A stretch of DNA of 64,000 bases from Altibacter lentus (GTDB lineage: Bacteria > Bacteroidota > Bacteroidia > Flavobacteriales > Flavobacteriaceae): assembly GCF_000746845.1 (NCBI RefSeq), contig NZ_KN050846.1, forward strand, positions 131,394-195,393. Reading direction: 5' to 3'. Numbering within the stretch: position 1 is the stretch's first letter; the number at the start of each line of letters is the position of its first letter. This document shows positions 42,198-53,290 of this stretch, piece by piece. Both the position numbers and the translations under genes were made by a program. Below the pieces are notes generated by a model, which had not been told where the DNA came from, searched no databases, and was given only the letters and a program-made list of their open reading frames with translations.

Positions 42198-42271
42198 GTA
42201 CCCTTATTTTTCGTTCCAATCTTTTGGAAAAGTACCCGGGGTAACGCATCTTTGTTCTTTCAAGCAATAAT

Positions 42272-43081
42272 ATGGCGAATGTAGTTTTTATTACCGGAGG
42301 TTCTTCAGGAATTGGAAAAGCCATAGCCGAATTTCTTACAGAAAAAGGGTTCCGGGTCTACGGAACCAGCAGGTCGCCCCAAAAATATGCAGATGAGTGC
42401 TCCTTTCCATTGCTGGCCATGGATGTAACCGATAATGCCTCTATCATTACAGCAGTTTCCGAAGTAATTAAAAGAGAAGGTAGGCTTGACGTGCTCATTA
42501 ACAATGCCGGTGTTGGTATTACCGGTCCCATTGAAGAAACACCCGATGCAGAGATCCATAAGGCATTCGAAACCAATGTATACGGACCTATTCGTGTTAT
42601 GAAAGCGGCCTTGCCACAAATGCGGCAGCAAAAAAGAGGGCATATTATAAACATAACCTCCATTGCGGGGTATATGGGATTGCCGTATCGCGGGATCTAC
42701 AGTGCTACTAAATCGGCTTTGGAGATCACCACCGAGGCTTTCCGCATGGAAATTAAACAGTTTGGAATTGAGATGACCAATATCGCACCGGGAGATTTCG
42801 CCACCAATATTGCCGCGGGTCGTTATCATGCTCCGGTATTGGAGGATTCACCGTACCGTGATGCCTACGGAAGCACTCTTCGCCAAATGAACGAACATGT
42901 AGTTCAAGGTGAAGACCCGGCCAAAATGGCCCGGATGGTATTCAAGATCATTTCCACTACCAAGCCCAGGATCCATTATAAAGTTGGGGCACCGCTTCAA
43001 AAATTCTCTATTGTGCTTAAAAGAGTTCTTCCCGATAAGGTATACGAGCGAATGTTACTCAACCACTACAAGCTCAAGTAG
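42272..43081 (+). CDS. Short-chain dehydrogenase/reductase
   Basis: 269 residues, ATG at 42272. Classical SDR: cofactor loop TGGSSGIGKAIA, NNAGVG, catalytic Ser in NITSIAGYMG and YSATKSA with Tyr and Lys. The extended C-terminal part (KPRIHYKVGAPLQKFSIVLKRVLPDKVYERMLLNHYKL) is typical of SDRs acting on steroid- or retinol-like lipids. NADP is probable because no acidic residue follows the first strand. Substrate unknown. Confidence 0.93.
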   Translation: MANVVFITGGSSGIGKAIAEFLTEKGFRVYGTSRSPQKYADECSFPLLAMDVTDNASIITAVSEVIKREGRLDVLINNAGVGITGPIEETPDAEIHKAFETNVYGPIRVMKAALPQMRQQKRGHIINITSIAGYMGLPYRGIYSATKSALEITTEAFRMEIKQFGIEMTNIAPGDFATNIAAGRYHAPVLEDSPYRDAYGSTLRQMNEHVVQGEDPAKMARMVFKIISTTKPRIHYKVGAPLQKFSIVLKRVLPDKVYERMLLNHYKLK

Positions 43082-43145
43082 GTTATGAACAATTCTTGTT
43101 CGGAAAATAGTTAGTGCAAACGTTTTACAACAAGTCGATCTTATG

Positions 43146-43153
43146 TACTTTTG
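43146..43153 (+). promoter_or_regulatory. Candidate -7 element for the transaldolase-like gene
   Basis: TACTTTTG, consensus TAnnTTTG, 28 bases before the ATG at 43182. Confidence 0.5.
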
Positions 43154-43181
43154 TACCTACTAAAAATATAAACCCTTTACT

Positions 43182-43835
43182 ATGAAATTTTTCATTGATA
43201 CGGCTAATCTGGATCAAATTCGCGAGGCTCAAAACTTAGGAGTTCTCGATGGTGTTACTACGAACCCTTCGCTAATGGCGAAAGAGGGGATCACGGGACG
43301 AAATAACATTCTAAAACATTATGTTGATATCTGTAAGATCGTGGATGGTGATGTCTCTGCGGAAGTGATCGCGACCGATTTTGAAGGTATGGTAAAGGAA
43401 GGGGAGGAACTGGCAGAACTACACGAACAGATCGTGGTGAAGATCCCAATGATAAAAGAAGGGGTGAAGGCCATTAAATATTTTACAGACCATGGAATCC
43501 GTACCAATTGTACCTTGGTATTCTCTGCAGGACAAGCCTTACTTGCGGCGAAAGCGGGAGCGACCTATGTTTCCCCGTTCATTGGGCGGTTGGACGATAT
43601 TTCCACCGACGGGCTAAGTCTTATTGCCGACATACGATTGATCTACGATAATTACGGTTTCGAAACACAAATTTTAGCTGCTTCCGTGCGTCATACCATG
43701 CATGTACTGGAATGTGCTAAAATAGGTGCCGATGTCATGACAGGACCTTTATCCTCTATTGAAGGGTTACTCAAACATCCTTTAACAGATATAGGTCTGG
43801 CGACGTTCTTAGCCGATTATAAAAAAGGGAACTAA
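43182..43835 (+). CDS. Transaldolase-like / fructose-6-phosphate aldolase family protein
   Basis: 217 residues, ATG at 43182. [31 protein letters not shown], then [10 protein letters not shown] with the Schiff-base lysine, [31 protein letters not shown], and [22 protein letters not shown]. This is the short (single-domain) TalC/Fsa subfamily, acting in the pentose phosphate pathway as transaldolase or as an aldolase. Which reaction is used cannot be told from sequence. Own terminator follows. Confidence 0.95.
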   Translation: MKFFIDTANLDQIREAQNLGVLDGVTTNPSLMAKEGITGRNNILKHYVDICKIVDGDVSAEVIATDFEGMVKEGEELAELHEQIVVKIPMIKEGVKAIKYFTDHGIRTNCTLVFSAGQALLAAKAGATYVSPFIGRLDDISTDGLSLIADIRLIYDNYGFETQILAASVRHTMHVLECAKIGADVMTGPLSSIEGLLKHPLTDIGLATFLADYKKGN

Positions 43836-43850
43836 AACCTCCAACAACAA

Positions 43851-43880
43851 AAAAAGCCTCAACACCTTGAGGCTTTTTTA
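43851..43880. terminator. Terminator, probably bidirectional
   Basis: AAAAAGCCTCAA-cacc-TTGAGGCTTTTTT between convergent genes ending at 43835 and 43898. Confidence 0.9.
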
Positions 43881-43897
43881 TTGTATGTACATTGCTG

Positions 43898-45286
43898 TTA
43901 TTTATTGAGATATCCTAACAACAGCTCTTCCATTTTCGGATTGAAAAGATTGGCGTTCCCCTCCAGAATGACCCCGTTTTTATCTACGAGTATGGATTTA
44001 TTAACCGTGTTGATAACGAGTTTATTTTCAGCTTCATCGATGTTCTCCAGTTGAAACTCGAGGTTACTGTTGTACCCGGCATTGCGAACGATATCGCGCC
44101 ATTTTTTAAAATGAGTATCGGTGTTTATACCAATAAAGTCGTATTCGGGATATTTATCCTTTAATTCGGCAGCTTTTGAATGTATGTCTTTGTAATGACG
44201 CATGGACTGCGCAGACCAGAAATACAGGACGGTTGGCTTCTTGATCAATTTTTGAAGATCCATCATGGTATTCTCTGTGGTCACCAAGAGAACATTGGGT
44301 ACGGTGTTACCAGGGGTCAAGCGCATGGTAGCTTCAGCGAGTGCTTCGATCTCCCTGTGGTGATAGGAGTTTGTATTTGTCTTTAGAAAAAGTTCTTTGA
44401 TTAGACGTTCGTTTTCAGCATCCTTCCCATTGATCAAATAATGTTTTACGAAGGTGCGAAGAAGATTATTTTTTAACGAATCGTTTGTTACCAGGCTATC
44501 GATCGTTTGGATCTTGTGATAATTGTGCAGATATGAAAATTTATCCAAATCCTGCTCCGATCTGTATTTTTCATAGACTATATTATCGAAGTAGCGATTC
44601 AGGAAGCGGTAATAGGGATAATAGGAACGAAGTTCTTCGTTGCCAAAGTCAATTGTATCGCGATAGTCGAAAAAGCCATCGGGATAACGAATGGAATTAG
44701 CTGCATTGGCAGTTACATACATTTCTTTTTTTGAAAAGTAATCGTAGTTGATATTGGCTTCTACAATCTCTTCAAAAGCGTCACTGGTATCATGAGAGTC
44801 CTTAAAATCTTCAAATAAGGAAACACGTATCTGTTTTAATGAATCCAGTTTCGACTCGTATGCCATTGGAGAAAGGGTGTACCATGAAGGGACCACTTTG
44901 TTTTCGGCTTCATTTATAAGAAAAAGCTCCATAAGAAGATTGTTCTTGTCGGCGCCTTTACCGGTGTAGGTAAGAGATTCGTCGAAATCTACGGTGTTCA
45001 CCCGAAAAATAATACTATCACCGGGCTCTACAAAAAACATTTGATATTCGAAATGCTGAAAAGAATAAAATCCGCTGGAAAAATCCTTGGCCTCATACAG
45101 AAAGAAGTTCTTATCGTTTAGTGGTACGGTATCCAAAATCTTTTGATCCTTCCGAAGGACTACATATTCAGATTTGGGATTAACAACTTCTCCACCCACC
45201 CAAATGGTTTTGGAGGATTCTTCTGAAGCGTTATTGCAAGAAACGCATAAAAGTATGGAAAGGAGGAATAGTAACTTATTAAACAA
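43898..45286 (-). CDS. Thioredoxin-like lipoprotein lacking the CxxC
   Basis: 462 residues from a TTG at 45286 (or 471 from a TTG at 45313); no ATG is available, and the inner TTG gives the best lipoprotein signal (FNKLLFLLSILLCVSC). Residues ~20-130 resemble a DUF4369-like beta domain (EYVVLRKDQKILDTVPLNDKNFFLYEAKDF). The C-terminal 130 residues are a TlpA-like fold (KPTVLYFWSAQSMRHYKDIHSKAAELKDKYPEYDFIGINTD), but the active-site CxxC is replaced by SAQS. It therefore cannot be a disulfide reductase in the usual way and may be a binding or regulatory protein. Confidence 0.83.
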   Translation of the reverse strand: MFNKLLFLLSILLCVSCNNASEESSKTIWVGGEVVNPKSEYVVLRKDQKILDTVPLNDKNFFLYEAKDFSSGFYSFQHFEYQMFFVEPGDSIIFRVNTVDFDESLTYTGKGADKNNLLMELFLINEAENKVVPSWYTLSPMAYESKLDSLKQIRVSLFEDFKDSHDTSDAFEEIVEANINYDYFSKKEMYVTANAANSIRYPDGFFDYRDTIDFGNEELRSYYPYYRFLNRYFDNIVYEKYRSEQDLDKFSYLHNYHKIQTIDSLVTNDSLKNNLLRTFVKHYLINGKDAENERLIKELFLKTNTNSYHHREIEALAEATMRLTPGNTVPNVLLVTTENTMMDLQKLIKKPTVLYFWSAQSMRHYKDIHSKAAELKDKYPEYDFIGINTDTHFKKWRDIVRNAGYNSNLEFQLENIDEAENKLVINTVNKSILVDKNGVILEGNANLFNPKMEELLLGYLNK

Positions 45287-45310
45287 TGGATGCTGTGGTT
45301 TAGGTACAAA

Positions 45311-45318
45311 CAAAAGTA
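45311..45318 (-). promoter_or_regulatory. Candidate -7 element for the thioredoxin-like gene
   Basis: The minus strand reads TACTTTTG (TAnnTTTG). It overlaps the outer TTG codon, so transcription would start downstream of it; this supports translation from the TTG at 45286. Confidence 0.5.
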
Positions 45319-45345
45319 ATTCACCATCTAGGGTGGGAATGTTAA

Positions 45346-47064
<1,719 letters not shown>

Positions 47065-47067
47065 CGG

Positions 47068-47310
47068 TTATTCACCTATCTCTTTTAGGTAGGCGTCAAT
47101 AGTTTCCTGTGCCCGGGGAAGTTCGTCATTGCGAATATACAACATCACCTGACCGGGAACACCCACGGTGAAGCCCGCCTGAATACTGCTTTCATTATCG
47201 TTGCGCTCAATTGGGCTTATACCCAGTTCATTCAGTCGGGAGACCAATCCTTTTGCGATCATCGCAGGGCCGGTATATATTCTGGTCGTTTCATTTTTGT
47301 ATTGTGACAT
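47068..47310 (-). CDS. DUF2007 domain protein
   Basis: 80 residues, ATG at 47310. KNETTRIYTGPAMIAKGLVSRLNELGISPIERNDNES...PGQVMLYIRNDELPRAQETIDAYL matches the DUF2007 pattern, a small ferredoxin-like fold called a putative signal-transducing domain. Followed by the membrane protein gene upstream on the same strand (47322), 11 bases away, so probably an operon. Confidence 0.9.
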   Translation of the reverse strand: MSQYKNETTRIYTGPAMIAKGLVSRLNELGISPIERNDNESSIQAGFTVGVPGQVMLYIRNDELPRAQETIDAYLKEIGE

Positions 47311-47321
47311 ATCTGTTTTCT

Positions 47322-48044
47322 TTAGGCATTATAGAATTTGCTATCCCAAATAGCATTATTAAAATTTTTCCCATTAGCAAAACCATAAAAAAGCACGATC
47401 CCGCCTACGGCCTTGAACATGAACAAGAACATGAGTAAATATTCTTGCGGCGTTACCACAGGCGTAAATAAGTGTAATGGGGTGATCGACGTCAAAAATA
47501 TACTTAGTATAAAGATGGTAAAGACAAGGTTCTCAAAACTCTTATAGGGCCACATCAGGAATTTTCTGAACGGATGAAGATCGTTCCCCCACGCATGCAG
47601 TAAATAGAAGTAATCGTTCCCTAACGGCACAAAAAGCAAGGGGTCATCGGCATTTTCAAGTTTCAATAGTTTAGACGGAGCCATGATCTTAAAATGTTGC
47701 AGTTGCGTGTTGTGATTTTTTTCGAACGCTCGTATGGCCGAAATGGCTTCGGAAGGAAAGGCTCCCTTGAAATAATGTGCGTCCAAGAACCGGAGACGGT
47801 AATCCACACATATTTTTTTTATATCCTGACGCTGATAGATCCGATGGGTCTCCAACTGTTCCATATCAATAGAGAACGGTATGTTTTCAGGAGAAGGTTT
47901 ACTTTGCAGTCGGGTTTCGATGCCGCTGCGCAGGATTTCATTTTCCAGAAGGATGGCATGTACTTCTGCCAGGATTTCTTCGGAAGTGATCCTCCTGTTT
48001 CTGGAACGCTTTAGTTGTTTTTCTATATTAGTTTTGGGAAACAT
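47322..48044 (-). CDS. Hypothetical protein with C-terminal membrane segments
   Basis: 240 residues, ATG at 48044. The cytoplasmic N-terminal 165 residues are mostly helical (RRITSEEILAEVHAILLENEIL) with a central mixed region. Two hydrophobic segments follow (FENLVFTIFILSIFLTSITPL and EYLLMFLFMFKAVGGIVLFYGF). I do not recognise the family. It leads the operon with the DUF2007 gene. Confidence 0.8.
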   Translation of the reverse strand: MFPKTNIEKQLKRSRNRRITSEEILAEVHAILLENEILRSGIETRLQSKPSPENIPFSIDMEQLETHRIYQRQDIKKICVDYRLRFLDAHYFKGAFPSEAISAIRAFEKNHNTQLQHFKIMAPSKLLKLENADDPLLFVPLGNDYFYLLHAWGNDLHPFRKFLMWPYKSFENLVFTIFILSIFLTSITPLHLFTPVVTPQEYLLMFLFMFKAVGGIVLFYGFANGKNFNNAIWDSKFYNA

Positions 48045-48188
48045 AACGGCAATTTTCTTTTAAAAATACAGACAAGCCGTCAGTCAAACAACATTTTAAC
48101 ATTAATTTGAAAAGACACTAAATAATCATGGACATTCTCCGTTTTGGTATTGTAATTGATTAATTTTAGCCCATTAAACCTATTTAAA

Positions 48189-48764
48189 ATGATCTTAAAG
48201 ATTACCGCTGTCTTACTTTTAACAACCTTCTTTACCTTGCCTGTACTATCGCAGAATACGCTAAGCAAGGAAAATCCTTCAGTAAAAACAATCTGGAACG
48301 ATATTACCTTCGATTCGGAAAAGACACTTTCAGAAAATCTGGCACTCGCTGGTACATTCAGTGAAACTGAAAATATTTTAAAGGAAATTGAATCTCAGGT
48401 GCTTAAAGCCGATGCCATGGTTACTGTTTTTGTAGCTGAAGATGCTGCGTATAAAGCACTGGATAAAGAGGAGTACAAAGTGTTGTTTGCATCTAAGACC
48501 AATTTGAAGAATTTCTTTTCATATTACGTGGTTCCCGGTAGGCTGGACGCAACGACCTTACGACTCGCCATTTCAAAAAATGGCGGAACTGCTTATCTTA
48601 ATACCGTAAACGGAGAGCAATTGGGGGTAAAGGAACGCGACGGAAATGTGATCTTATTCGACAAGCAGGGCAATACGGCAACTGTTACAGCCTCCAATTT
48701 TTACCATGCCAACGGTTTCTTTCATATTATAAGTGGACTGGTATTCCCGGCCACTGCCAAGTAA
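48189..48764 (+). CDS. Fasciclin-domain secreted protein
   Basis: 191 residues from the ATG at 48189, which gives a signal peptide (MILKITAVLLLTTFFTLPVLS). One FAS1-like domain: LAGTFSETENILKEIESQVLKADAMVTVFVAEDAAYKAL, NLKNFFSYYVVPGRLDATTL, FYHANGFFHIISGLVFPA. Divergent from the paralogue at 48880. FAS1 domains mediate adhesion in many organisms; here the envelope role is unknown. Confidence 0.87.
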   Translation: MILKITAVLLLTTFFTLPVLSQNTLSKENPSVKTIWNDITFDSEKTLSENLALAGTFSETENILKEIESQVLKADAMVTVFVAEDAAYKALDKEEYKVLFASKTNLKNFFSYYVVPGRLDATTLRLAISKNGGTAYLNTVNGEQLGVKERDGNVILFDKQGNTATVTASNFYHANGFFHIISGLVFPATAK

Positions 48765-48802
48765 CGGCTCGAACGGGCACTTACAAACGTTAAATAAATA
48801 AT

Positions 48803-48840
48803 AAATCCGAAGTCTGCAAAAACCGCAGCACTTCGGATTT
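48803..48840 (+). terminator. Long hairpin between the two fasciclin genes
   Basis: AAATCCGAAGTCTGC pairs with GCAGCACTTCGGATTT (one bulge); only a short T run follows. Terminator or attenuator. Confidence 0.65.
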
Positions 48841-48879
48841 CGTTTGTATGCATATAACTTAAAATAAAAAATTCAAATT

Positions 48880-49485
48880 ATGAAAAAGTCAAACATTAGT
48901 ACCCTTATTGCCCTAACAGTTACTCTATTGGTGGGGAGCACTTCGATCGCACAAGACAAAATGATGAAGGATGCCATGAACAATGAAAAAACCGTAATGG
49001 TGGGTGGTGCTGCCATGTACCCAAGCAAAAATATTATCGAGAATGCGGTAAATTCAAAAGATCATACCACATTGGTTGCAGCGGTTAAAGCAGGAGAATT
49101 GGTGGATGTCTTACAAGGGGAAGGACCGTTCACGGTTTTTGCACCAACCAATGCGGCTTTTGCTAAATTGCCTGCTGGCACTGTGGAGGCATTGGTAAAA
49201 CCAGAGAACAAAGCGAAGCTTCAAAGCATTTTAACGTACCATGTGCTGTCCGGCAATTATTCGGCTGAAGCCATTGTAAATGCAATCAAAAAAGGCAAGG
49301 GCAAAGCTACTTTTAAGACTGTTAATGGCGGGACCCTAACTGCAATGTTAAAGGGCAACAATGTTGTTCTAAAAGATGAGAATGGTGGAATCTCCATGGT
49401 CACTATAACTGATGTATTTCAGTCCAATGGGGTGATACATGTGGTGGATACTGTGGTATTGCCGGGAACCGGCAGCAAGAAATAA
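48880..49485 (+). CDS. Fasciclin-domain secreted protein
   Basis: 201 residues, ATG at 48880. Signal peptide (MKKSNISTLIALTVTLLVGSTSIA). Complete FAS1 domain: KDHTTLVAAVKAGELVDVLQGEGPFTVFAPTNAAFAKLP, LQSILTYHVLSGNYSAEAIVNAI, ITDVFQSNGVIHVVDTVVLP with the H2 motif YH. Tandem with the gene at 48189, so the pair likely shares regulation. Confidence 0.94.
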   Translation: MKKSNISTLIALTVTLLVGSTSIAQDKMMKDAMNNEKTVMVGGAAMYPSKNIIENAVNSKDHTTLVAAVKAGELVDVLQGEGPFTVFAPTNAAFAKLPAGTVEALVKPENKAKLQSILTYHVLSGNYSAEAIVNAIKKGKGKATFKTVNGGTLTAMLKGNNVVLKDENGGISMVTITDVFQSNGVIHVVDTVVLPGTGSKK

Positions 49486-49507
49486 TTTTTCTTACATCTA
49501 AATTAAA

Positions 49508-49539
49508 AGCGTCCGCTACTTACTAGCGGACGCTTTTTG
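49508..49539. terminator. Terminator between convergent genes
   Basis: AAGCGTCCGCTA-cttac-TAGCGGACGCTT followed by T residues; lies between 49485 and the pheT end at 49542. Confidence 0.9.
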
Positions 49540-49541
49540 TA

Positions 49542-51968
49542 TTAACGTAAGGTAGCTCCAAAATCGGTCTCGAAACGCTTTTGCAATTTCGCCATGATCT
49601 TATCGATCTGTTTGTCGGTGAGTGTTTTGTTCTCATCCTGCAGTGTGAACGACAAGGCATAGGATTTCTTTCCGGCAGGCAGTTTCTTTCCTGTAAAAAC
49701 ATCAAATAACGTCACTTCTTTGAGTAAGGATCGCTCGGTTTGAAACGCAGCATCTTTTAGACTTTCAAAGGCAACGGTGTTATCCAATAAAAGGGCGAAG
49801 TCTCTGGTTACTTCTGGGAATTTGGGGATGGGTTTCATTTCAAAAGTAGCTGTAGGGATCTCTTCTAATACCAAGTCCCAGTTGAAATTGGCGTAGAGCG
49901 TTTCGGCGTCAATATCGAAAGCCGAAGCAAGTTTTTTACGAAGCACACCAAACTCTACCAGCGTCTTTTTCCCTTTTACGAAGCAGATCCCTTCCGAATA
50001 GAGATCACTTTTAACGGGTTTCTCGGTATATTCCGTGATGCCCAGACGCTGCAAAATAGCTGTGACCACACCTTTTAAGTAAAAGAAATTGGTCTGTGAG
50101 GAGTTACTTGCCCAGTTTTCAACTTCCTTATTGCCGGAAACGGTTAATGCCAGGTGTTTCTTTTCAATACGTCCTTCGGCATAATTGTGATAGGTTTTTC
50201 CAAACTCGAACAATTTCACGTTATGCATCCGCCTGTTCTTATTATATGACAGCGCCTCCAAACCACCAAACACAAGAGATTGCCGGAGAACGGAAAGATC
50301 CTGACTTAGCGGATTGAGCATAGTAACATTGTGCTCCGGGTTGAGCGTTGAGGTGAGACCTGCATATTTTTCCGAAGTGAGAGAATTTCCCAAGATCTCA
50401 TGAAAGCCCAATCCTATAAGTTGACCAGCGGTCTTGTTCTGGATCTTAAAATCTTCTACTTTCTTGGTGGTAGCTATGGACGCATGTAATTTTTCAGTAA
50501 AATTGATCTTGTTGTAACCGTACACCCGAAGGATCTCCTCGATGACATCCACTTCGCGTATCACATCGTTTCTATAGGCGGGAATAGTCATCCCAATACC
50601 TGTTTCTGTAACGTTATTTACCTTGATCTCCAAAGAGGTAAGGATGCTTTTAATGGTTTCCTTCGGGATTTCCTCTCCAATTAGTCTGGCGGTATTCTCA
50701 AAATTGAGGACCACTTGGTGATCGTTGATTTTCTTTGGATAAATATCTACCACATCACTGGTGGTTTCTCCTCCGGCGATCTCGGTGATCAAAATAGCAG
50801 CTCGCATTAACGCATATTCTGTAATATTAGGATCGATACCTCGCTCAAACCGAAAGGACGCATCGGTATTTAAATTGTGTCGTTTTGCCGTTTTGCGAAT
50901 ACTCACGGGGTCAAAATAGGCACTTTCCAAAAAGATGCTTGTTGTTTTTTCTGTGACCCCACTATGCATGCCGCCAAAAACTCCGGCGATACACATGGGG
51001 CCGTCTGCATCACAGATCATCAGGTCTTCGGCGTCCAGAGTTCGTTCCACGCCATCGAGCGTTGTGAACTTGGTTCCGGCAGGTAGTGTCTTTACAATTA
51101 TCTTATTTCCCGAGATCTTAGCAGCATCAAAAGCATGCAGAGGCTGTCCAAGTTCATGAAGCACATAATTCGTGGCATCCACAACATTGTTTATAGGAGC
51201 CAGACCAATGGCTTTCAGCCTATTTTGCAGCCAATCGGGTGAAGCAGTTACCTTTAGACCCGATAAGGTAACCCCGCAATATCTTGGAGCGAATTTCGTA
51301 TCCTTTACCTGAACGTCTATTTTGAGGGTTCGGTTATCAATATGAAAGCTGCTTGTGGATGGGGTGATAAGTTCCACAGACATTCCTTTTTGAAGCAATC
51401 CTGCACGCAGGTCACGCGCTACTCCCCAATGGCTCATAGCATCGGCGCGGTTGGGTGTGAGTCCGATCTCGAACACCTTATCGTTCTCTACACTATAGAC
51501 CGAAGCTAATTTGGTACCCGGTTTTAATTTCTTATTGAGCACTAAGATTCCTTCGTGGCTTTGTCCAAGACCTAATTCGTCTTCGGCACAGATCATCCCT
51601 TCGCTTACTTCACCACGAATCTTTCCTTTCTTGATCTCCCAAGGCTTACCTTCGGCATCATACAAGGTGGTGCCTATCGTGGCGACCGGGACTTTCTGAC
51701 CCACAGCAACATTGGGTGCGCCACAAACGATCTGCAAATGGGGACCATCACCAATGGCTACCTTGGTTACTTTTAGGCGATCGGCATTGCTGTGTTGTTC
51801 ACACGCTATCACTTCACCCACGACAATACCTTGGAGGCCGCCCGGCACCGATGTGAAAGACTCAATTCCTTCAATTTCGAGTCCGAGATCGGTAAGGAGT
51901 TCACCGGTCTTTTGGGCATCCCAGTCAATGTTTACAAATTGTTTCAGCCAGTTGTATGAAATCTTCAT
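49542..51968 (-). CDS. pheT: Phenylalanyl-tRNA synthetase beta subunit
   Basis: 808 residues, ATG at 51968. tRNA-binding OB domain near the start (VVGEVIACEQHSNADRLKVTKVAIGDG...IVCGAPN), B3/B4 editing region (PRYCGVTLSGLKV, DATNYVLHELGQPLHAFDA), B5 domain, the catalytic-like core, and the C-terminal anticodon-binding fold (FPEVTRDFALLLD, SLLKEVTLFDVFTGKKLPAGKKSYALSFTLQ). Full length. PheS is not adjacent in this window, which is usual in Bacteroidota. Confidence 0.98.
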   Translation of the reverse strand: MKISYNWLKQFVNIDWDAQKTGELLTDLGLEIEGIESFTSVPGGLQGIVVGEVIACEQHSNADRLKVTKVAIGDGPHLQIVCGAPNVAVGQKVPVATIGTTLYDAEGKPWEIKKGKIRGEVSEGMICAEDELGLGQSHEGILVLNKKLKPGTKLASVYSVENDKVFEIGLTPNRADAMSHWGVARDLRAGLLQKGMSVELITPSTSSFHIDNRTLKIDVQVKDTKFAPRYCGVTLSGLKVTASPDWLQNRLKAIGLAPINNVVDATNYVLHELGQPLHAFDAAKISGNKIIVKTLPAGTKFTTLDGVERTLDAEDLMICDADGPMCIAGVFGGMHSGVTEKTTSIFLESAYFDPVSIRKTAKRHNLNTDASFRFERGIDPNITEYALMRAAILITEIAGGETTSDVVDIYPKKINDHQVVLNFENTARLIGEEIPKETIKSILTSLEIKVNNVTETGIGMTIPAYRNDVIREVDVIEEILRVYGYNKINFTEKLHASIATTKKVEDFKIQNKTAGQLIGLGFHEILGNSLTSEKYAGLTSTLNPEHNVTMLNPLSQDLSVLRQSLVFGGLEALSYNKNRRMHNVKLFEFGKTYHNYAEGRIEKKHLALTVSGNKEVENWASNSSQTNFFYLKGVVTAILQRLGITEYTEKPVKSDLYSEGICFVKGKKTLVEFGVLRKKLASAFDIDAETLYANFNWDLVLEEIPTATFEMKPIPKFPEVTRDFALLLDNTVAFESLKDAAFQTERSLLKEVTLFDVFTGKKLPAGKKSYALSFTLQDENKTLTDKQIDKIMAKLQKRFETDFGATLR

Positions 51969-52019
51969 AAAATATTCTTAACAAACCGCAAAGATAGCAT
52001 TTACCTCGTTTTTTGTAAC

Positions 52020-52027
52020 TATTTTTG
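52020..52027 (+). promoter_or_regulatory. Candidate -7 element for the TlpA-like gene
   Basis: TATTTTTG, consensus TAnnTTTG, 30 bases before the ATG at 52058. Confidence 0.5.
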
Positions 52028-52057
52028 ATACTTTCCCTACCAGAAATTGAAAATTAT

Positions 52058-53290
52058 ATGAAGTATTTACTTTTACTCTTTAGCGCACTGTTGGTTGTTT
52101 CCTGTAACAGGGACCCTAAAACTCCAAAAGTAGGAGAATGGCGCGCTGTTTTGGAATTGGATAAAGGGAAAAAGATTCCGTTTTTAATGGAATATGCTAC
52201 AGGGAATGTGATCACTTTCTATAATGCAGGAGAATCGATCGAGATTACCGATGTCACCTTAAAAGGCGACAGTATTATATTGGAACATCCTGTTTTTGAA
52301 GGTGTTTTTAAAGGGATCTATTCTGAAGATTCCATCTATGGAAGTTTTATTCAGCCCAGTTTGGATCGCGCGGTGCCATTTAAGATGAAGCAAGGCAGGG
52401 CGGAGCGATTTGACCTTTCTAAAGCTCCCAATCAAATCGTTACCGGAAATTGGGAAACTGTTTTTAGTCCCGATTCGGAGGCAGATCGCTATATCGCCAA
52501 AGGGATCTTTGACCAGAAAGGGCATAAGGTTACCGGTACTTTTAGAACCACTACCGGTGATTACCGGTTCTTAGAAGGCGCTGTGGAAGGCGATTCACTG
52601 AAACTCTCAACCTTCGACGGAGCCCATGCCTTCTTGTTTGAGGCTGAGGTAAAGGACAGCGTTATGAATGGGATCTTTTACAGTGGAAATCACTGGAAAG
52701 AGCCTTTTATCGCAAAGCGGAATGAAAATTACGAATTACCCAAAGCAGATTCATTGACATTTTTAAAGGAAGGGTATAAGAATATAGAGTTTAGTTTTCC
52801 AAATACAGATGGAGACATCGTTTCTTTATCCGATGAACGCTTTCAGAATAAAGTAGTAATCGTGCAAATCATGGGTACCTGGTGTCCCAATTGTTTGGAT
52901 GAGACTAAATATTTTTCAGAATATTATAAAAACAACAAGAACGAACAACTTGAATTTGTGTCACTTGCTTTTGAATATGCCAAAACGGAAGCCAAGGCCA
53001 TGCAAGCGATCAATAAGCTAAAAAGTGCCGTGGATGTGCCTTACCCTATCTTACTTGCCCAGTATGGCAGTAGCAGCAAGCAGAAGGCCAACGACAAACT
53101 CCCTATGCTTAATCATGTTCTTTCCTATCCAACCACTATTTTCATTGACAAAAGCGGAAACGTACGGAAAATTCATACCGGCTTTAACGGACCCGCTACA
53201 GGGGAGGAGTACGATACTTTTGTAAAAACTTTTGAAGCTTTTGTACAAATGCTCCTCGAGGAAACTCCCGAAGATCAATCACCACAGTGA
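52058..53290 (+). CDS. TlpA-family disulfide reductase lipoprotein
   Basis: 410 residues from the ATG at 52058, which gives a lipoprotein signal (MKYLLLLFSALLVVSC). N-terminal ~220 residues are beta-rich (KKIPFLMEYATGNVITFYNAGE, HKVTGTFRTTTGDYRFLEG). The C-terminal TlpA domain has an intact active site, MGTWCPNCLDETKYF, plus the cis-Pro region SYPTTIFIDKSGNVRKI. It reduces or oxidises disulfides at the periplasmic face. Its last 16 bases overlap the convergent gene at 53275. Confidence 0.93.
   Translation: MKYLLLLFSALLVVSCNRDPKTPKVGEWRAVLELDKGKKIPFLMEYATGNVITFYNAGESIEITDVTLKGDSIILEHPVFEGVFKGIYSEDSIYGSFIQPSLDRAVPFKMKQGRAERFDLSKAPNQIVTGNWETVFSPDSEADRYIAKGIFDQKGHKVTGTFRTTTGDYRFLEGAVEGDSLKLSTFDGAHAFLFEAEVKDSVMNGIFYSGNHWKEPFIAKRNENYELPKADSLTFLKEGYKNIEFSFPNTDGDIVSLSDERFQNKVVIVQIMGTWCPNCLDETKYFSEYYKNNKNEQLEFVSLAFEYAKTEAKAMQAINKLKSAVDVPYPILLAQYGSSSKQKANDKLPMLNHVLSYPTTIFIDKSGNVRKIHTGFNGPATGEEYDTFVKTFEAFVQMLLEETPEDQSPQ

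Noticed and set aside
42040-42324. Minus-strand open frame of 94 codons
   Set aside because: It crosses the SRP RNA and its promoter and opposes the SDR gene start; a shadow.
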